A stretch of DNA of 64,000 nt from Sophora flavescens. Taxonomy: Eukaryota; Streptophyta; Magnoliopsida; Fabales; Fabaceae. A program made the translations under genes and the position numbers. Positions 43,071 to 53,498 of this stretch are shown one piece after another. The stretch is taken from contig JAUPTC010000113.1 of NCBI GenBank assembly GCA_030762895.1, forward strand, positions 1 to 64,000, given 5' to 3'. The stretch's first letter is position 1, and the number at the start of each line of letters is the position of its first letter. The notes under the pieces were generated by a model that was not told the DNA's origin, searched no databases, and was given only the letters and a program-made list of their open reading frames with translations.

Positions 43071-45361
43071 TCTCCGGGTTCAAAAACGACTTTCTTCCTT
43101 CCCTTGTTGGCTTGTCTTGCATAGCTCTCGGTCCTTTTTTCAATTTGGGCCTTAACTTGCTCATGGAGCTTCTTCACATATTCTGCCTTGGACCTACCAT
43201 CTTTATGCTTCAAAATGGAAGAATTAGGCAGTGGCAAAAAATCAAGAGGAGTTAGAGGATTAAAACCATAAACAACCTCAAAAGGAGAAAATTTAGTGGT
43301 GCTATGAATAGCCCTATTGTATGCAAACTCCACATGAGGCAAACACTCCTCCCAATACTTAATATTCTTTTTAATCACAGCCCTTAAAAAGGAAGAAAGA
43401 GTCATATTCACAACTTCAGTTTGTCCATCCGTTTGAGGATGGCAAGTAGTGGAGAAAAGAAGCTTTGTTCCAAGCTTTCCCCACAAAGTCCTCCAAAAGT
43501 GGCTTAGGAACTTGGTGTCCCTATCACTAACAATGCTTCTTGGGAGACCATGAAGTCTCACCACTTCTTTAAAGAACAAATCCGCTACATGACAAGCATC
43601 ATCAATCTTTTTGCATGGTATAAAATGTGCCATTTTTGAAAATCTATCTACCACAACAAAGATTGAATCTTTTCCACTTTTTGTCCTAGGCAACCCAACA
43701 ACAAAGTCCATTGATAAATCAATCCAAGGAAAATCAGGAATAGGCAAAGGAGTGTAAAGTCCATGAGGCATAACTTTGGATTTTGACTTTTTGCACACAA
43801 TGCATTTTTCACAAAATTTTTGCACATCATATTTCATATGAGGCCAATAAAAATGTTCATGCAACATGTCCAAAGTCTTTTGAACCCCAAAATGCCCCAT
43901 TAGTCCCCCTTCATGTGCCTCTTTCACAAGTAAGTCCCTAATGGAGCTTTTAGGCACACACAACCTCTTTTCTTTGAATAAAAAACCTTGGTGCCTAAAA
44001 AATCCATTTTGGGCTGAATGCACACAATTTGCAAAGATTTGAGAAAAGTCATCATCATGCTCATACAATTCCTTAACACATTCAAGTCCAAACAACTTTG
44101 TTTCAAGAGTGGAAAGTAAAGCATGTCTCCTTGAAAGTGCATCCGCCACAACATTGGCCTTACCCTTTTTATGTTTTACAACATAAGGAAATTGTTCAAG
44201 AAATTCAACCCATTTAGCATGTCTCTTATTCAATTTTCCTTGACCCTTCAAATATTTCAAAGATTCATGGTCGCTATGAATTACAAATTCCTTAGGCAAA
44301 AGATAGTGTTGCCAAGTTTGCAAAGCTCTCACTAAGGCATACAACTCCTTATCATAGGTGGGATAATTAAGTGCAGCTCCACTTAACTTCTCACTAAAAT
44401 AAGCAATTGGATGCCCCTCTTGCATCAAAACAGCCCCAACACCAACATTAGAAGCATCACATTCAATTTCAAAAGATTTTGCAAAATTAGGCAAAGCAAG
44501 AATTGGTGCTTGGGTGAGCTTTTTCTTAAGTTCCTTAAAAGCTTGTTCTTGTTTTTCCCCCCATTTAAACCCAACATTCTTTTTGACAATTTCATTAAGA
44601 GGTGCAGCCAATGTGCTAAAATCTTTAACAAACCTCCTATAGAAACTAGCCAAACCATGAAAGCTCCTCACATCACTCACATTTTTGGGGGTTGGCCAAT
44701 CTTGAATGGCCTTAATCTTTTCTTGATCCACATGGACCCCTTTAGCATTAATCACAAAACCAAGGAAAATCACATGATCCACACAAAAAGTACATTTTTC
44801 CAAGTTTGCATACAACCTTTCTTTTCTTAATACAAGCAAAACAGCCCTTAAATGTTCATGGTGCTCATCTAAGTTTTTGCTATATATTAAGATATCATCA
44901 AAATATACCACCACAAATTTTCCCAAAAATTCTCTTAAGACATGGTTCATAAGCCTCATAAAAGTGCTTGGTGCATTTGTTAAACCAAAAGGCATTACCA
45001 ACCATTCATACAAACCAAATTTGGTTTTGAAAGCGGTTTTCCATTCATCCCCTTCCCTTATCCTAATTTGATGGTACCCACTTTTCAAATCAATTTTAGA
45101 AAAAATGCAAGCACCAAACAATTCATCAAGTAAATCATCAAGTCTAGGGATAGGATGTCTATACTTAATGGTGATGTTGTTCACGGCCCTACAATCCGTG
45201 CACATCCTCCAAGTGCCATCCTTTTTGGGCACCAAAATGACGGGTACCGCACATGGACTTAAGCTTTCTTGCACCCATCCTCTTTGCAACAAGTCCTCCA
45301 CTTGTTTTTGGATTTCTTTGGTCTCTTGAGGATTGCTCCTATAGGCTGGCCTATTGGGCAA
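42977..45361 (-). CDS. B element RT-RNase H-integrase, 794 aa
   Basis: RT spans residues about 20-210, with VPKKDGTWRMCTDCRAVN, a first catalytic Asp in KIDLKSGYHQIRI (D91) and YFDD at 153-156. RNase H spans about 285-415: D302 in ECDASNVG, E339 in DKELYAL, D364 in HSDHESL, D407 in VADALSRR. Integrase has a zinc region with H483, H490, C520 and C523, then D552 in MDFVVGLP, D613 in SDRDTKF and E649 in TDGQTEVV. The C-terminal part holds VVFEPGDWVWVHMRKERFP. The frame breaks at QPRG; the rest is at 42,582-43,070. No chromodomain is seen. These enzymes copy element RNA into DNA and insert it. All key residues are present, so this part could be active if translated. Confidence 0.95.
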   Translation of the reverse strand: MPNRPAYRSNPQETKEIQKQVEDLLQRGWVQESLSPCAVPVILVPKKDGTWRMCTDCRAVNNITIKYRHPIPRLDDLLDELFGACIFSKIDLKSGYHQIRIREGDEWKTAFKTKFGLYEWLVMPFGLTNAPSTFMRLMNHVLREFLGKFVVVYFDDILIYSKNLDEHHEHLRAVLLVLRKERLYANLEKCTFCVDHVIFLGFVINAKGVHVDQEKIKAIQDWPTPKNVSDVRSFHGLASFYRRFVKDFSTLAAPLNEIVKKNVGFKWGEKQEQAFKELKKKLTQAPILALPNFAKSFEIECDASNVGVGAVLMQEGHPIAYFSEKLSGAALNYPTYDKELYALVRALQTWQHYLLPKEFVIHSDHESLKYLKGQGKLNKRHAKWVEFLEQFPYVVKHKKGKANVVADALSRRHALLSTLETKLFGLECVKELYEHDDDFSQIFANCVHSAQNGFFRHQGFLFKEKRLCVPKSSIRDLLVKEAHEGGLMGHFGVQKTLDMLHEHFYWPHMKYDVQKFCEKCIVCKKSKSKVMPHGLYTPLPIPDFPWIDLSMDFVVGLPRTKSGKDSIFVVVDRFSKMAHFIPCKKIDDACHVADLFFKEVVRLHGLPRSIVSDRDTKFLSHFWRTLWGKLGTKLLFSTTCHPQTDGQTEVVNMTLSSFLRAVIKKNIKYWEECLPHVEFAYNRAIHSTTKFSPFEVVYGFNPLTPLDFLPLPNSSILKHKDGRSKAEYVKKLHEQVKAQIEKRTESYARQANKGRKKVVFEPGDWVWVHMRKERFPSQRKSKLQPRGEMGHFKL

Positions 45362-45687
45362 TGATGCACCCGGAATAAGGTCAATATGGTGCTCAATTCC
45401 CCCAAAGGTGGAAGGCCATGTGGCACTTCCTTAGGGAAGATATCCTCAAATTCCTGCAAAAGATTTTTCACACCACTAGACAAAGAATGATCATTAGAAA
45501 TGTTAGTATTTAAACAAAATTCCCTACACAAAAGCATGTATAGGGGCTGCCTTGAAACCAATGCACTTTTCACCTCACTTTTTGTGGCAAGACAACTCTC
45601 TTTTCTCTCTTTTTCATCTTGGTTTTTCTCTCTTTTTTTGTCATGATTTTTTTTTGATTTTTCATCACTTTTTTTTCTCTTGTTCAC
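45259..45687 (-). pseudogene. B element protease-RT linker piece
   Basis: Continues from the Lys/Glu-rich end of the 525-aa frame in another frame: LATKSEVKSALVSRQPLYML, LLQEFEDIFPKEVPHGLPPL. After that the reading is shifted again, and the true RT frame starts in the 794-codon frame at 45,361. EVPHG is the point where the A element's deletion begins. A one-base change in D's equivalent region is absent, so D can be used for comparison. Confidence 0.75.
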
Positions 45688-47242
45688 TCTCTTTTTCTTT
45701 TCTCTCTTGCTCTCTTTTTTCTCTCATTTTCTTTTGATCCTCACTAACTTGTTTTGGAGATAAAGGAGAGAGTACAACCTTTCGCTCCTTGTCCATGAAA
45801 GTGAACTTGTTTGAAAATCCATCATGAATGGTCTTCTTGTCATATTGCCAAGGCCTTTCCAACAACATATGGCTTGCCTCCATAGGCACTACATCACAAA
45901 GAACATTATCCTCATACTTCCCAATGGAGAATGGAACCTCCACTTGTTTGTTCACCACCATCTCCCCAACCTCACTCAACCATTGAAGTCTATATGGTGT
46001 TGGATGGGTTTTAGTGCTAAGGTTTAATTTAGACACCAACCTAGAACTTACTACATTTGCACAACTACCTCCATCAATTATTAGAGAACAAACTTTACCT
46101 TGAATTAGGCATCTAGAGTGGAAAATGTTCTCCCTTTGGCTAGCTTCATGTTCCTTCACTTGACTTCCCAAAAGCCTCCTCACCATAAGTAAGTCACCAT
46201 CCGGCATGAACACTTCTTCTTCACTTTTCTCTCCACTTGAAGCTTCGGATTGAGACATCACTTCACCATTCATGGACACCATAGTTCTCTTGGTTGGACA
46301 TTGAGAGGCTATGTGGCCATGACCAAGACACTTGAAACACTTGACATCTCGGCTCCTTGTGGTTGGCTCCATGGGCTTCTTGCCTTGAGAGGTGCTCACG
46401 GCCTCCTTGCTTGGTGCACCCTCCTTCTTTTGCTTGTCCTTCCAATTTGAAGATGGGAATTTGGAAGATGATGAAGAGGAATATTTGGATTTCCTCCTCT
46501 TTAATTGTTGCTCCACCTTAATTGATTGTTGCACCAAATCTTCAAGCTCTACATAGTTTTGCAACTCCACCACATCTTGAATTTCTTGGTTCAAGCCATG
46601 CAAGAACCTTGCCATAGTTTCTTCACGGTCTTCTTCAAAATTTGACCTTAGTAAGGCCAACTCCATCTCCTTGAAGTACTCATCCACACTTTTAGAACCT
46701 TGGGTGAGTCTTTGTAATTTATTGTGAATGTCCCTTTGGTAGTGCTTTGGGACAAATCTCCTCCTCATTACAATTTTCATGTCTTCCCAAGTTTCAATTG
46801 GCTCCTCTCCAATTCTCCTCCTCTCCTTTTGGAATTGATCCCACCATACTAGTGCATACTCCTTGAACTCCAAGGCTGCCACCTTCACTTTCTTTCTTTC
46901 ATTGTAAGTGTTACAATCAAAGACTTGCTCCATTTTAAGCTCCCACTCCAAATAAGCTTCGGGGTCATTCTTTCCAAAAAAGGAAGGAACTTTGATTTTA
47001 ACCCCTTCAATCCTCTCATCACGCCTTCCTCCCCTATGGCCTCCTCTTCTAGGTCTTCCTCCTCTTGGCCTCCCTCTTTCTTCACTATCATAGCCACTTG
47101 AGTCATCCCGTTGAAGGTTGGCTAGTTGTCTATCATAGTTGGCTTGCATTTGCTCCATTTGTCTTTGGAGTGCTTGAACTTGATTGGTCATTCTAGCATG
47201 TAGAGTGGCTGTCCTTGGTGACAATGGTGGACTATCACCCAT
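45665..47242 (-). CDS. B element gag-protease polyprotein, 525 aa
   Basis: Residues 15-45 form a coiled-coil-like head and 51-77 an Arg/Gly-rich stretch. The capsid-like core (about 80-250) holds KNDPEAYLEWE, ALVWWDQFQKERRR and RRFVPKHYQRDIHNKLQRLT, typical of plant chromovirus gag. A Lys/Ser-rich linker leads to one zinc knuckle CFKCLGHGHIASQC at residues 302-315. The protease region follows, with VCSLIIDGGSCANVV; D390-G-G-S is the catalytic motif. LCDVVPMEASHMLL and RPWQYDKK come next. The frame ends in a Lys/Glu-rich run at 45,665, where a frame change separates it from the linker at 45,259-45,687. Gag and protease are fused, as is usual for this lineage. The start MGDSPPLSPR matches D's gag start. 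Confidence 0.93.
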   Translation of the reverse strand: MGDSPPLSPRTATLHARMTNQVQALQRQMEQMQANYDRQLANLQRDDSSGYDSEERGRPRGGRPRRGGHRGGRRDERIEGVKIKVPSFFGKNDPEAYLEWELKMEQVFDCNTYNERKKVKVAALEFKEYALVWWDQFQKERRRIGEEPIETWEDMKIVMRRRFVPKHYQRDIHNKLQRLTQGSKSVDEYFKEMELALLRSNFEEDREETMARFLHGLNQEIQDVVELQNYVELEDLVQQSIKVEQQLKRRKSKYSSSSSSKFPSSNWKDKQKKEGAPSKEAVSTSQGKKPMEPTTRSRDVKCFKCLGHGHIASQCPTKRTMVSMNGEVMSQSEASSGEKSEEEVFMPDGDLLMVRRLLGSQVKEHEASQRENIFHSRCLIQGKVCSLIIDGGSCANVVSSRLVSKLNLSTKTHPTPYRLQWLSEVGEMVVNKQVEVPFSIGKYEDNVLCDVVPMEASHMLLERPWQYDKKTIHDGFSNKFTFMDKERKVVLSPLSPKQVSEDQKKMREKREQERKEKESEQEKKK

Positions 47243-47838
47243 TTGAGTAGTAGAAAATGTAATTTGTCCTCACAACACTCCCTCTCTTTTCTCACAAAAG
47301 TGTATTTTTTTGTTTACTCTTTTTGGCTTTTTCCACACAAGATGTAATTTATCTCTCAAGCCTTTTTCCACTCTATGTTCTCCTTGGGTTCTTAGAGGAA
47401 TCAAGTCAAAAACACAAAAATTTCCAAAACTCAAGTAACAAAAATCACAAAACTTATCAAACTAAAGGAAACAAAGAAAGAAAGGCTAGAAAGGAAAAGA
47501 TTTGGAAATGAAAAAAAAGGAAGAAGGGAAAAAAAATTGTAAGAACACTAATTGATCAATTGGAAACTTCTTTTCTCTTCTCTTTTCTCAACACTTCAAG
47601 AACACTTTTTTTTTGGTAATATTCGATTTTTTTTATTTATTTTTTTTGCCCAGATTTTTTTTTTTTTACTTTCAACAAGAGAAGAACACTTGTGTATGAT
47701 CAAACAATAGCCACGAAAAATTTTCCCTTCCAAAACTGAATCAAAGTAGTAATTTTTTTGTCGTTTTGGTTTTGAAAGAAACGAAGAAAAATGGGGAAGA
47801 AGAAGAACAAGGAAGAACACAACACAATTTCAATCAAA

Positions 47839-47858
47839 GCCTAAGCTTTGATACCACT
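47839..47858 (-). other. B element primer binding site
   Basis: In element sense AGTGGTATCAAAGCTTAGGC, directly inside the 5' LTR. The roughly 590-bp leader between it and gag (47,243-47,838) is A/T-rich with T tracts and has no convincing coding frame. Confidence 0.78.
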
Positions 47859-48838
47859 TGATGACAACCAAGATGGGGTTGCCTTGTTATGATCTATTTG
47901 ATTGAAATCTTGTTAGGTGTTGTGCAATTTTCAAATTAAAACTCAAAGTGAGATGATTCCAAATTGTAACCAAAACAAGAATTGAAGAATAAAAGAAGAA
48001 AATGGAAAGAGTAGAAGATGGGTGAAGGCGCCACAAACAAATAAGGATTTGTTTGATAAGCCAAATGAAATCCGCCACAAGAATGTTGGAATTCTTGATA
48101 AGGATAGAAACCTTGGTTCAACCAAGAACTTAGGAGAACAATGCTCACTAACAATGGAAAATTCCAAATCACATCAAAAGTTCCATTTCCAAGGTGTTTC
48201 ATGCTTTACAAATAGTGTAGGCTGCCCAACTTTTGGCATCCTAGAAAAAAAAAACGAAAATAGCATTTGATTAGCCTATTCATGACACTAATTACCCACA
48301 TTTATTGATTAGCCTATTCATGACACTAATTACCCACATTAAGACAACCTTTTGAATGGCCACAAAAGTGTTATGGCAGCCACCAAGACAAAAAAAAAAC
48401 ATGTGCATAAAAGACTCATAATTGTGGGGGGTTACACTTTCTTATCACATTAAAATGTAACTCCCACAATTTACAACTTTATTCAAAATAGAAAAACAAT
48501 TCCCCTAAATTCGTGTAGAACATGCATGTGGTCCTACTTGCATGATTCTCCACTTATTCAATTGAATTTGAACATAAAATTGGGCCTTGACTCACATATG
48601 TGCCCCACTTGTTTCTTCTTCATACACCCCCTTTTCATTTGGGCCTTCCTCTTGGATGATCACATTAATCCATTTGGGCTCTTCATCATTTGACTCGGGC
48701 CTTGCTTCCATTAGGAGTCCAATCATTTGACTTAGGGCTTGTTGGGCCCTCTTAGCTCTTGCTCTTGTCATTGGGCCTCCTAGGCCTTGAATGGCCTCTT
48801 GGTCCAAATTGGGCTTCATTGGTATTGGGCTCGCATCA
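47859..48838 (-). repeat. B element 5' LTR
   Basis: 980 bp, nearly identical to the 3' LTR, with GGCGCC intact beside hairpin 2. Confidence 0.92.
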
Positions 48839-48843
48839 AAAGT

Positions 48844-49171
48844 GGAGCAACAAATTAAGAGGAGGAAGTCTAAGTATTCTTCTTCTTCATCCTCCAAATT
48901 TCCATCCTCAAATTGGAAGGACAAGTAAAAGAAGGAGGGTGCACCCCCCAAGGAGGCAGTGAGCAACATACAAGGAAAGAAACCCATGGAGACAAACTCT
49001 AGGAGCCGTGATGTAAAATGTTTCAAATGCTTGGGCCATGGACACATAGCATCCCAATGTCCAACAAAGAGAACCATGGTGTTGTCCATGAATGGGGAAG
49101 TGGTATCTCAATCCGAGGCTTCAAGTGGAGTGGAAAGTGAAGGAGATGTGTTCATGCCGGATGGTGATTAA
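48844..49171 (+). pseudogene. D element gag, C-terminal part with zinc knuckle
   Basis: Resumes in the same frame after B's target duplication with EQQIKRRKSKYSSSSSS. A stop falls near 48,927 (KDK then TAA). The knuckle CFKCLGHGHIASQC lies at 49,019-49,060. VFMPDGD is followed by a second TAA at 49,169-49,171, just before LMVRRLLG. Both stops are single-base changes relative to B (CAA to TAA type and TTA to TAA type). Confidence 0.85.
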
Positions 49172-49174
49172 CTC

Positions 49175-50197
49175 ATGGTGAGGAGGCTTTTGGGAAGTCA
49201 AGTGAAGGATCATGAAGCAAGCCAAAGGGAGAATATCTTTCATTCTAGATGTCTAATTCAAGGAAAGGTATGTTCTCTAATCATTGATGGTGGGAGTTGT
49301 GCCAATGTTGTAAGCACTAGATTGGTGTCCAAATTGAATCTTGTTACTAGGGCACATCCAAGGCCATATAGTTTTCAATGGCTAAGTGAGGTTGGGGAAA
49401 CGGTTGTGAACAAACAAGTAGAGGTTCCATTCTCAATTGGAAAGTATGAAGATTGTGTACTTTGTGATGTGGTGCCTATGGAGGCAAGCCATATGTTATT
49501 GGGAAGGCCTTGGCAATATGACAAAAGGGCCATCCATGATGGGTTCTCAAATAAGTTTACCATCATGTATCAAGACCGAAAGGTCATTCTTTCTCCTTTA
49601 TCTCCAATGCAAGTTAGTGAGGATCAAATAAGAATGAGAGAAAAAAGAGAGCAAGAGAGTAAAGAAAAGGAGAGTGAGAAAAAGAAAGTAAAGGAGAGTG
49701 AGAAAAGGATTGAAAAAGAGAGTGCGAAAAATCATGAGAAAAAAAGTGAGAAAAATAGAGATGCCAAAGAGGGAAAAGAGAGCTATTTTGCAACAAAGAG
49801 TGAGGTAAAAAGTGCATTGGTCTCAAGGCAGCCCCTATACCTACTTTATTGTAGGGAATTTTGTTTGAATTCTAATGCCTCTAATGATATCTCTTTGTCT
49901 AGTGGTGTTAAAAATCTTTTGCAGGAATTTGGAGATGTTTTTCCAAAGGAGGTGCCACACGGGCTTCCACCTCTAAGAGGGATTGAGCACCATATTGGTC
50001 TCATTCCGGGCGCCTCATTGCCCAATAGGCCAGCCTATAGGAGTAACCCTCAAGAGACTAAGGAGATTCAAACCCAAGTGGAGGAGTTGATGCAAAAAGG
50101 GTTGGTTCAAGAAAGTATGAGCCCATGTGCAGTGCCGGTAATTTTGGTACCAAAAAAGGATGGTAAGTGGAGGATGTGCAAGATTGTAGGGCTGTGA
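49175..50197 (+). pseudogene. D element protease, linker and RT start (340 aa open)
   Basis: MVRRLLGSQVKDHEASQREN leads to the protease with VCSLIIDGGSCANVVS intact (D-G-G-S). A Lys/Glu/Ser-rich linker of about 60 residues and LVSRQPLYLLYCREF, then KEVPHGLPPL follow. RT begins with NRPAYRSNPQETKEI and VPKKDGKWRMC. The frame is then lost by a small deletion at about 50,180, where B has CTDCRAVN. Protease residues look functional but the protein cannot continue into RT. Confidence 0.87.
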
Positions 50198-51859
50198 ATA
50201 ACATCACAATTAAATATAGACATCCTATACCTAGGCTTGATGATTTGCTTGATGAATTGTGTGGTGCATGCCTATTTTCTAAAATTGATTTAAAGAGTGG
50301 GTATCATCAAATTAGAATTAGGGAAGGGGATGAATGGAAAACTGCCTTTAAAACAAAATATGGGTTGTATGAATGGTTTATAATGCCTTTTGGGTTAACA
50401 AATGCACCTAGCACTTTTATGAGGCTTATGAACCATGTTCTAAGAGATTTTTTAGGCAAGTTTGTTGTGGTGAATTTTGATGATATCTTAATATATAGTA
50501 AAAACTTGGATGATCATCTTGAACATCTAAGGGTTGTTTTACTTGTATTAAGAAAGGAAAAATTGTATGCAAATTTGGAAAAATGCACTTTTTGTATGGA
50601 CAATGTGAATTTCCTTGGTTTTGTGATAAATGCAAAAGGGGTGCATGTGGACCAAGAGAAAATCAAGGCCATTCAAGATTGGCCAACCCCCAAAAATGTT
50701 AGTGATGTAAGAAGTTTTCATGGTTTGGCTAGTTTCTATAGGAGGTTTGTTAAGGATTTTAGTACTTTGGCTGCACCTCTTAATGAAATTATCAAAAAGA
50801 ATGTGGGATTTAAGTGGGGGGAAAAACAGGAGCATGCTTTTAAGGGACTTAAAGAAAAACTCACCCATGCACCAATACTTGTTTTGCCTAATTTTGGTAA
50901 ATCCTTTGAGATTGAATGTGATGCCTCTAATGTTGGTGTTGGGGCTGTTTTGATGCAAGAGGGGCATCCAATTGCTTATTTTAGTGAGAAATTAAGTCGA
51001 GCTTCCCTTAATTATCCCACCTATGATAAGGAATTGTATGCCTTAGTAAGAGCTTTGCAAACTTGGCAACACTATCTTTTGCTCAAAGAGTTTGTGATTC
51101 ATAGTGACCATGAGTCTTTGAAATATTTGAAAGGGCAAGGAAAGTTAAATAAAAGGCATGCAAAATGGGTTGAATTTATTGAACAATTTCCATATGTGGT
51201 GAAACACAAAAAGGGTAAGGCTAATGTTGTGGCGGATGCACTTTCAAGAAGATATGTTTTACTTTCTACCCTTGAAACAAAATTGTTTGGACTTGAATGC
51301 ATTAAGGATTTGTATGAGCATGATAAGGACTTTTCAGATATCTTTGCTAAATGTTTGTATTCATCCCAAAATGGATATTTTAGGCACCAAGGGTTTTTAT
51401 TCAAAGAAAAGAGATTATGTGTGCCTAAAAGTTCCATAAGGGACTTGTTTTTGAAGGAGGCACATGAAGGAGGTTTAATGGGGCATTTTGGGGTTCAAAA
51501 GACTTTAGACATGTTGCATGAACATTTTTATTGGCCTCACATGAAGCATGATGTGCAAAAATATTGTGAAAAATGCATTGTGTGTAGAAAATCAAAATCT
51601 AAAGTAATGCCTCATGGACTTTACACTCCTTTACCTATTCCTGATTTTCCTTGGATTGACTCTTCTATGGACTTTGTTGTGGGATTGCCTAGATCTAGGA
51701 ATGGTAAAGATTAAATTTTTGTTGTGGTGGATAGATTTTCAAAGATGGAACACTTTATCCCTTGCAAAAAAATTGATGATGCTTGTCATGTTGCTGATTT
51801 GTTCTTTAACGAAGTGGTGAGACTTCATGGTCTCCCAAGGAGTATTGTAAGTGATAGGG
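50167..51859 (+). pseudogene. D element RT, RNase H and integrase N-terminal part
   Basis: The open segment 50,167-51,714 covers RT from DCRAVNNITIKYRHP onwards, all of RNase H (ECDASNVGVGAVL, VADALSRR) and the integrase zinc region (HEGGLMGHFG, CEKCIVC). The RT active site reads N-F-D-D (50,473-50,484) where B has Y-F-D-D, so activity would probably be impaired. A TAA at 51,712-51,714 replaces the Ser codon of GKDSIFVVVD. The reading continues in frame to IVSDR, where element C interrupts at 51,860. Confidence 0.9.
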
Positions 51860-52229
51860 TGATGACAACCAAATGGATAGGTTGCCTTTTGATGATCTTA
51901 GGTTGAATTAATCATTCATTTTAAACCAAGCAGAATTGTGTTCATAACTTATAAAGAAAGAAACAAGCAAATGGGTGAAGATTAGGGGTGGAATGGCGCC
52001 ACAAATCCAAGGGGATTTGATAAGCCTAGTGAAGATCGCCACAAGAATCTTGGATTCTTGATAAGATCAGGGGTGGCTCAATCCAGAACCAAAGAGAGAC
52101 AAAACCCTCACAATTGGAATCAATCCAAATTCAACATCCAAGTTAATTTTTTTATTCATGTTCTAGATGCATACATATAGGAAAAGTGGTTCATGACTAA
52201 AAAGGAGTTTCCTAGGCATGCAAGCCAAA

Positions 52230-52445
52230 GGTTGCCCTCCCAATTAACATGTGCACCGTCCACACAAGCATAATTAACATGTGCACCGTCCACACAAGCA
52301 CAATTAACATGTGCACCATCCACACAAGCAAAATTAACATGTGCACCGTCCACACAAGATAATTAACATGTGCACCGTCCACACAAGCATAATTAACATG
52401 TGCACCGTCCACACAAGCATAATTAACATGTGCACCGTCCAAAAT
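52230..52445 (-). repeat. 30-bp minisatellite in C LTR, seven units
   Basis: Unit aattaacatgtgcaccgtcc-acacaagcat. Seven copies here but three in the partner LTR at 53,069-53,150. The open frame with repeated VDGAHVN is a by-product of the 30-bp period. Confidence 0.88.
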
Positions 52446-53068
52446 TTATTACACTTTTATTGAATTAAAATAAACTAGAAAATACTACTTTAAAGAAGTG
52501 GGCTTCCAAGTCATCATGGGTCTTCAAGTTGGATGAGAAAAGTGACCAATTTGGGCTCCACACCATCAAGACTTGAATTTGGGCTTGCTTCAATTAAAGT
52601 TGTCACCATTTGATTTAGGACTTCTTGGGCTTTCTTGATCCTAGATCTTGTCATAGGTCCACCAAGTCCTTGTAATGCTCCTTGATTGATGACAACCAAA
52701 TGGGTAGGTTGCCTTTTGATGATCTTAGGTTGAATTAATCATTCATTTTAAACCAACCAGAATTGTTTTCATAACTTAGAAAGAAAGAAACAAGCAAATG
52801 GGTGAAGATTAGGGGTGGAATGGCGCCACAAATCCAAGGGGATTTGATAAGCCTAGTGAAGATCGCCACAAGAATCTTGGATTCTTGATAAGATCAGGGG
52901 TGGCTCAATCCAGAACCAAAGAGAGACAAAACCCTCACAATTGGAATCAATCCAAATTCAACATCCAAGTTTTTTTTTCTATTCATGTTCTAGATGCATA
53001 CATATAGGAAAAGTGGTTCATGACTAAAAAGGAGTTTCCTAGGCATGCAAGCCAAAGGTTGCCCTCCC

Positions 53069-53150
53069 AATTAACATGTGCACCATCCACACAAGCATAA
53101 TTAACATGTGCACCGTCCACACAAGCAAAATTAACATGTGCACCGTCCAA
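53069..53150 (-). repeat. 30-bp minisatellite in C LTR, three units
   Basis: Same unit and position in the other LTR of element C. The copy number differs by four. Confidence 0.85.
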
Positions 53151-53221
53151 AATTTATTACACTTTTATTGAATTAAAATAAACTAGAAAATACTACTTTA
53201 GAGAAGTGGGCTTCCAAGCCA

Positions 53222-53458
53222 TCATGGGTCTTCAAGTTGGATGAGATAAGTAAGCATTTTGGCTCCCACTCCATTAAAACTTGAACTTGGGCTTATTTCC
53301 ATCAAGGTTGACACTACTTGGTTTATAACTTCATGGGCTTTCTTGACTTTAGCTCTAGTCTTAGGCCCACCAAGTCCTTGTAGTGCTTCTTGATCCATGG
53401 TCTTCATTGGGCTCAAATCATTCTTGTTTAAAAGTTGACTTGCCCCCCCTTGGCTCAT
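53222..53458 (-). pseudogene. LTR-embedded tail of element C (78 aa open)
   Basis: MSQGGASQLLNKNDLSPMK, then GLGGPKTRAKVKKAHEVINQ and a TYLIQLEDP ending. It is the same tail as in E and in the LTR at 55,828-56,744. A second, 61-aa version at 52,514-52,699 reads GLGGPMTRSRIKKAQEVLNQ. Neither is attached to a pol gene here. Confidence 0.65.
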
Positions 53459-53498
53459 ATCATCAATCCATGCTCCTTATTAGGCTCATATCATAGGG

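Larger units (their letters stand above)
41843..48838 (-). mobile_element. Gypsy element B, full length, TSD AAAGT
   Basis: 5' LTR 47,859-48,838, internal 42,829-47,858, 3' LTR 41,843-42,828; about 7.0 kb. AAAGT at 41,838-41,842 and 48,839-48,843. Order on the minus strand: primer site, leader, gag-protease frame, linker, RT-RNase H-integrase frame, tail into the 3' LTR, purine tract GAAGAAGGAGGGGA. All catalytic motifs are present but at least three frame changes separate the pieces. The LTR pair differs by one substitution and a few short indels that I could see, making B the youngest autonomous-type element here. It sits inside D's gag. Confidence 0.95.
51860..53493 (-). mobile_element. 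Element C: two LTRs joined with internal region deleted, TSD TAGGG
   Basis: Read on the minus strand, a complete LTR (53,493-52,687, TGATATGAGCC ... GGTTGTCATCA) is joined directly to a second LTR (52,686-51,860) that lacks its first 100 bases or so. TAGGG lies at 51,855-51,859 and 53,494-53,498. The join is at a shared TGAT. Primer site, internal region and the start of the second LTR are gone. It interrupts D's integrase between SDR and DTKF. Confidence 0.92.

Noticed and set aside
42977..43255. Chromodomain at the C-terminus of B or D polyprotein
   Set aside because: After SATFNVADLSLFD the sequence goes straight to the purine tract and the LTR-encoded tail. None of the aromatic-cage pattern of a chromodomain is visible.
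52156..52442. Repetitive VDGAHVN protein
   Set aside because: It arises from the 30-bp minisatellite in element C's LTR. The period is a multiple of 3, the frame is unrelated to gag-pol, and it is absent in sibling LTRs.
51860..53493. Integration of a 2-LTR circle
   Set aside because: A circle junction would keep both LTR termini, but one LTR lacks about 100 terminal bases and the join is at an internal TGAT. A deletion explains it better.
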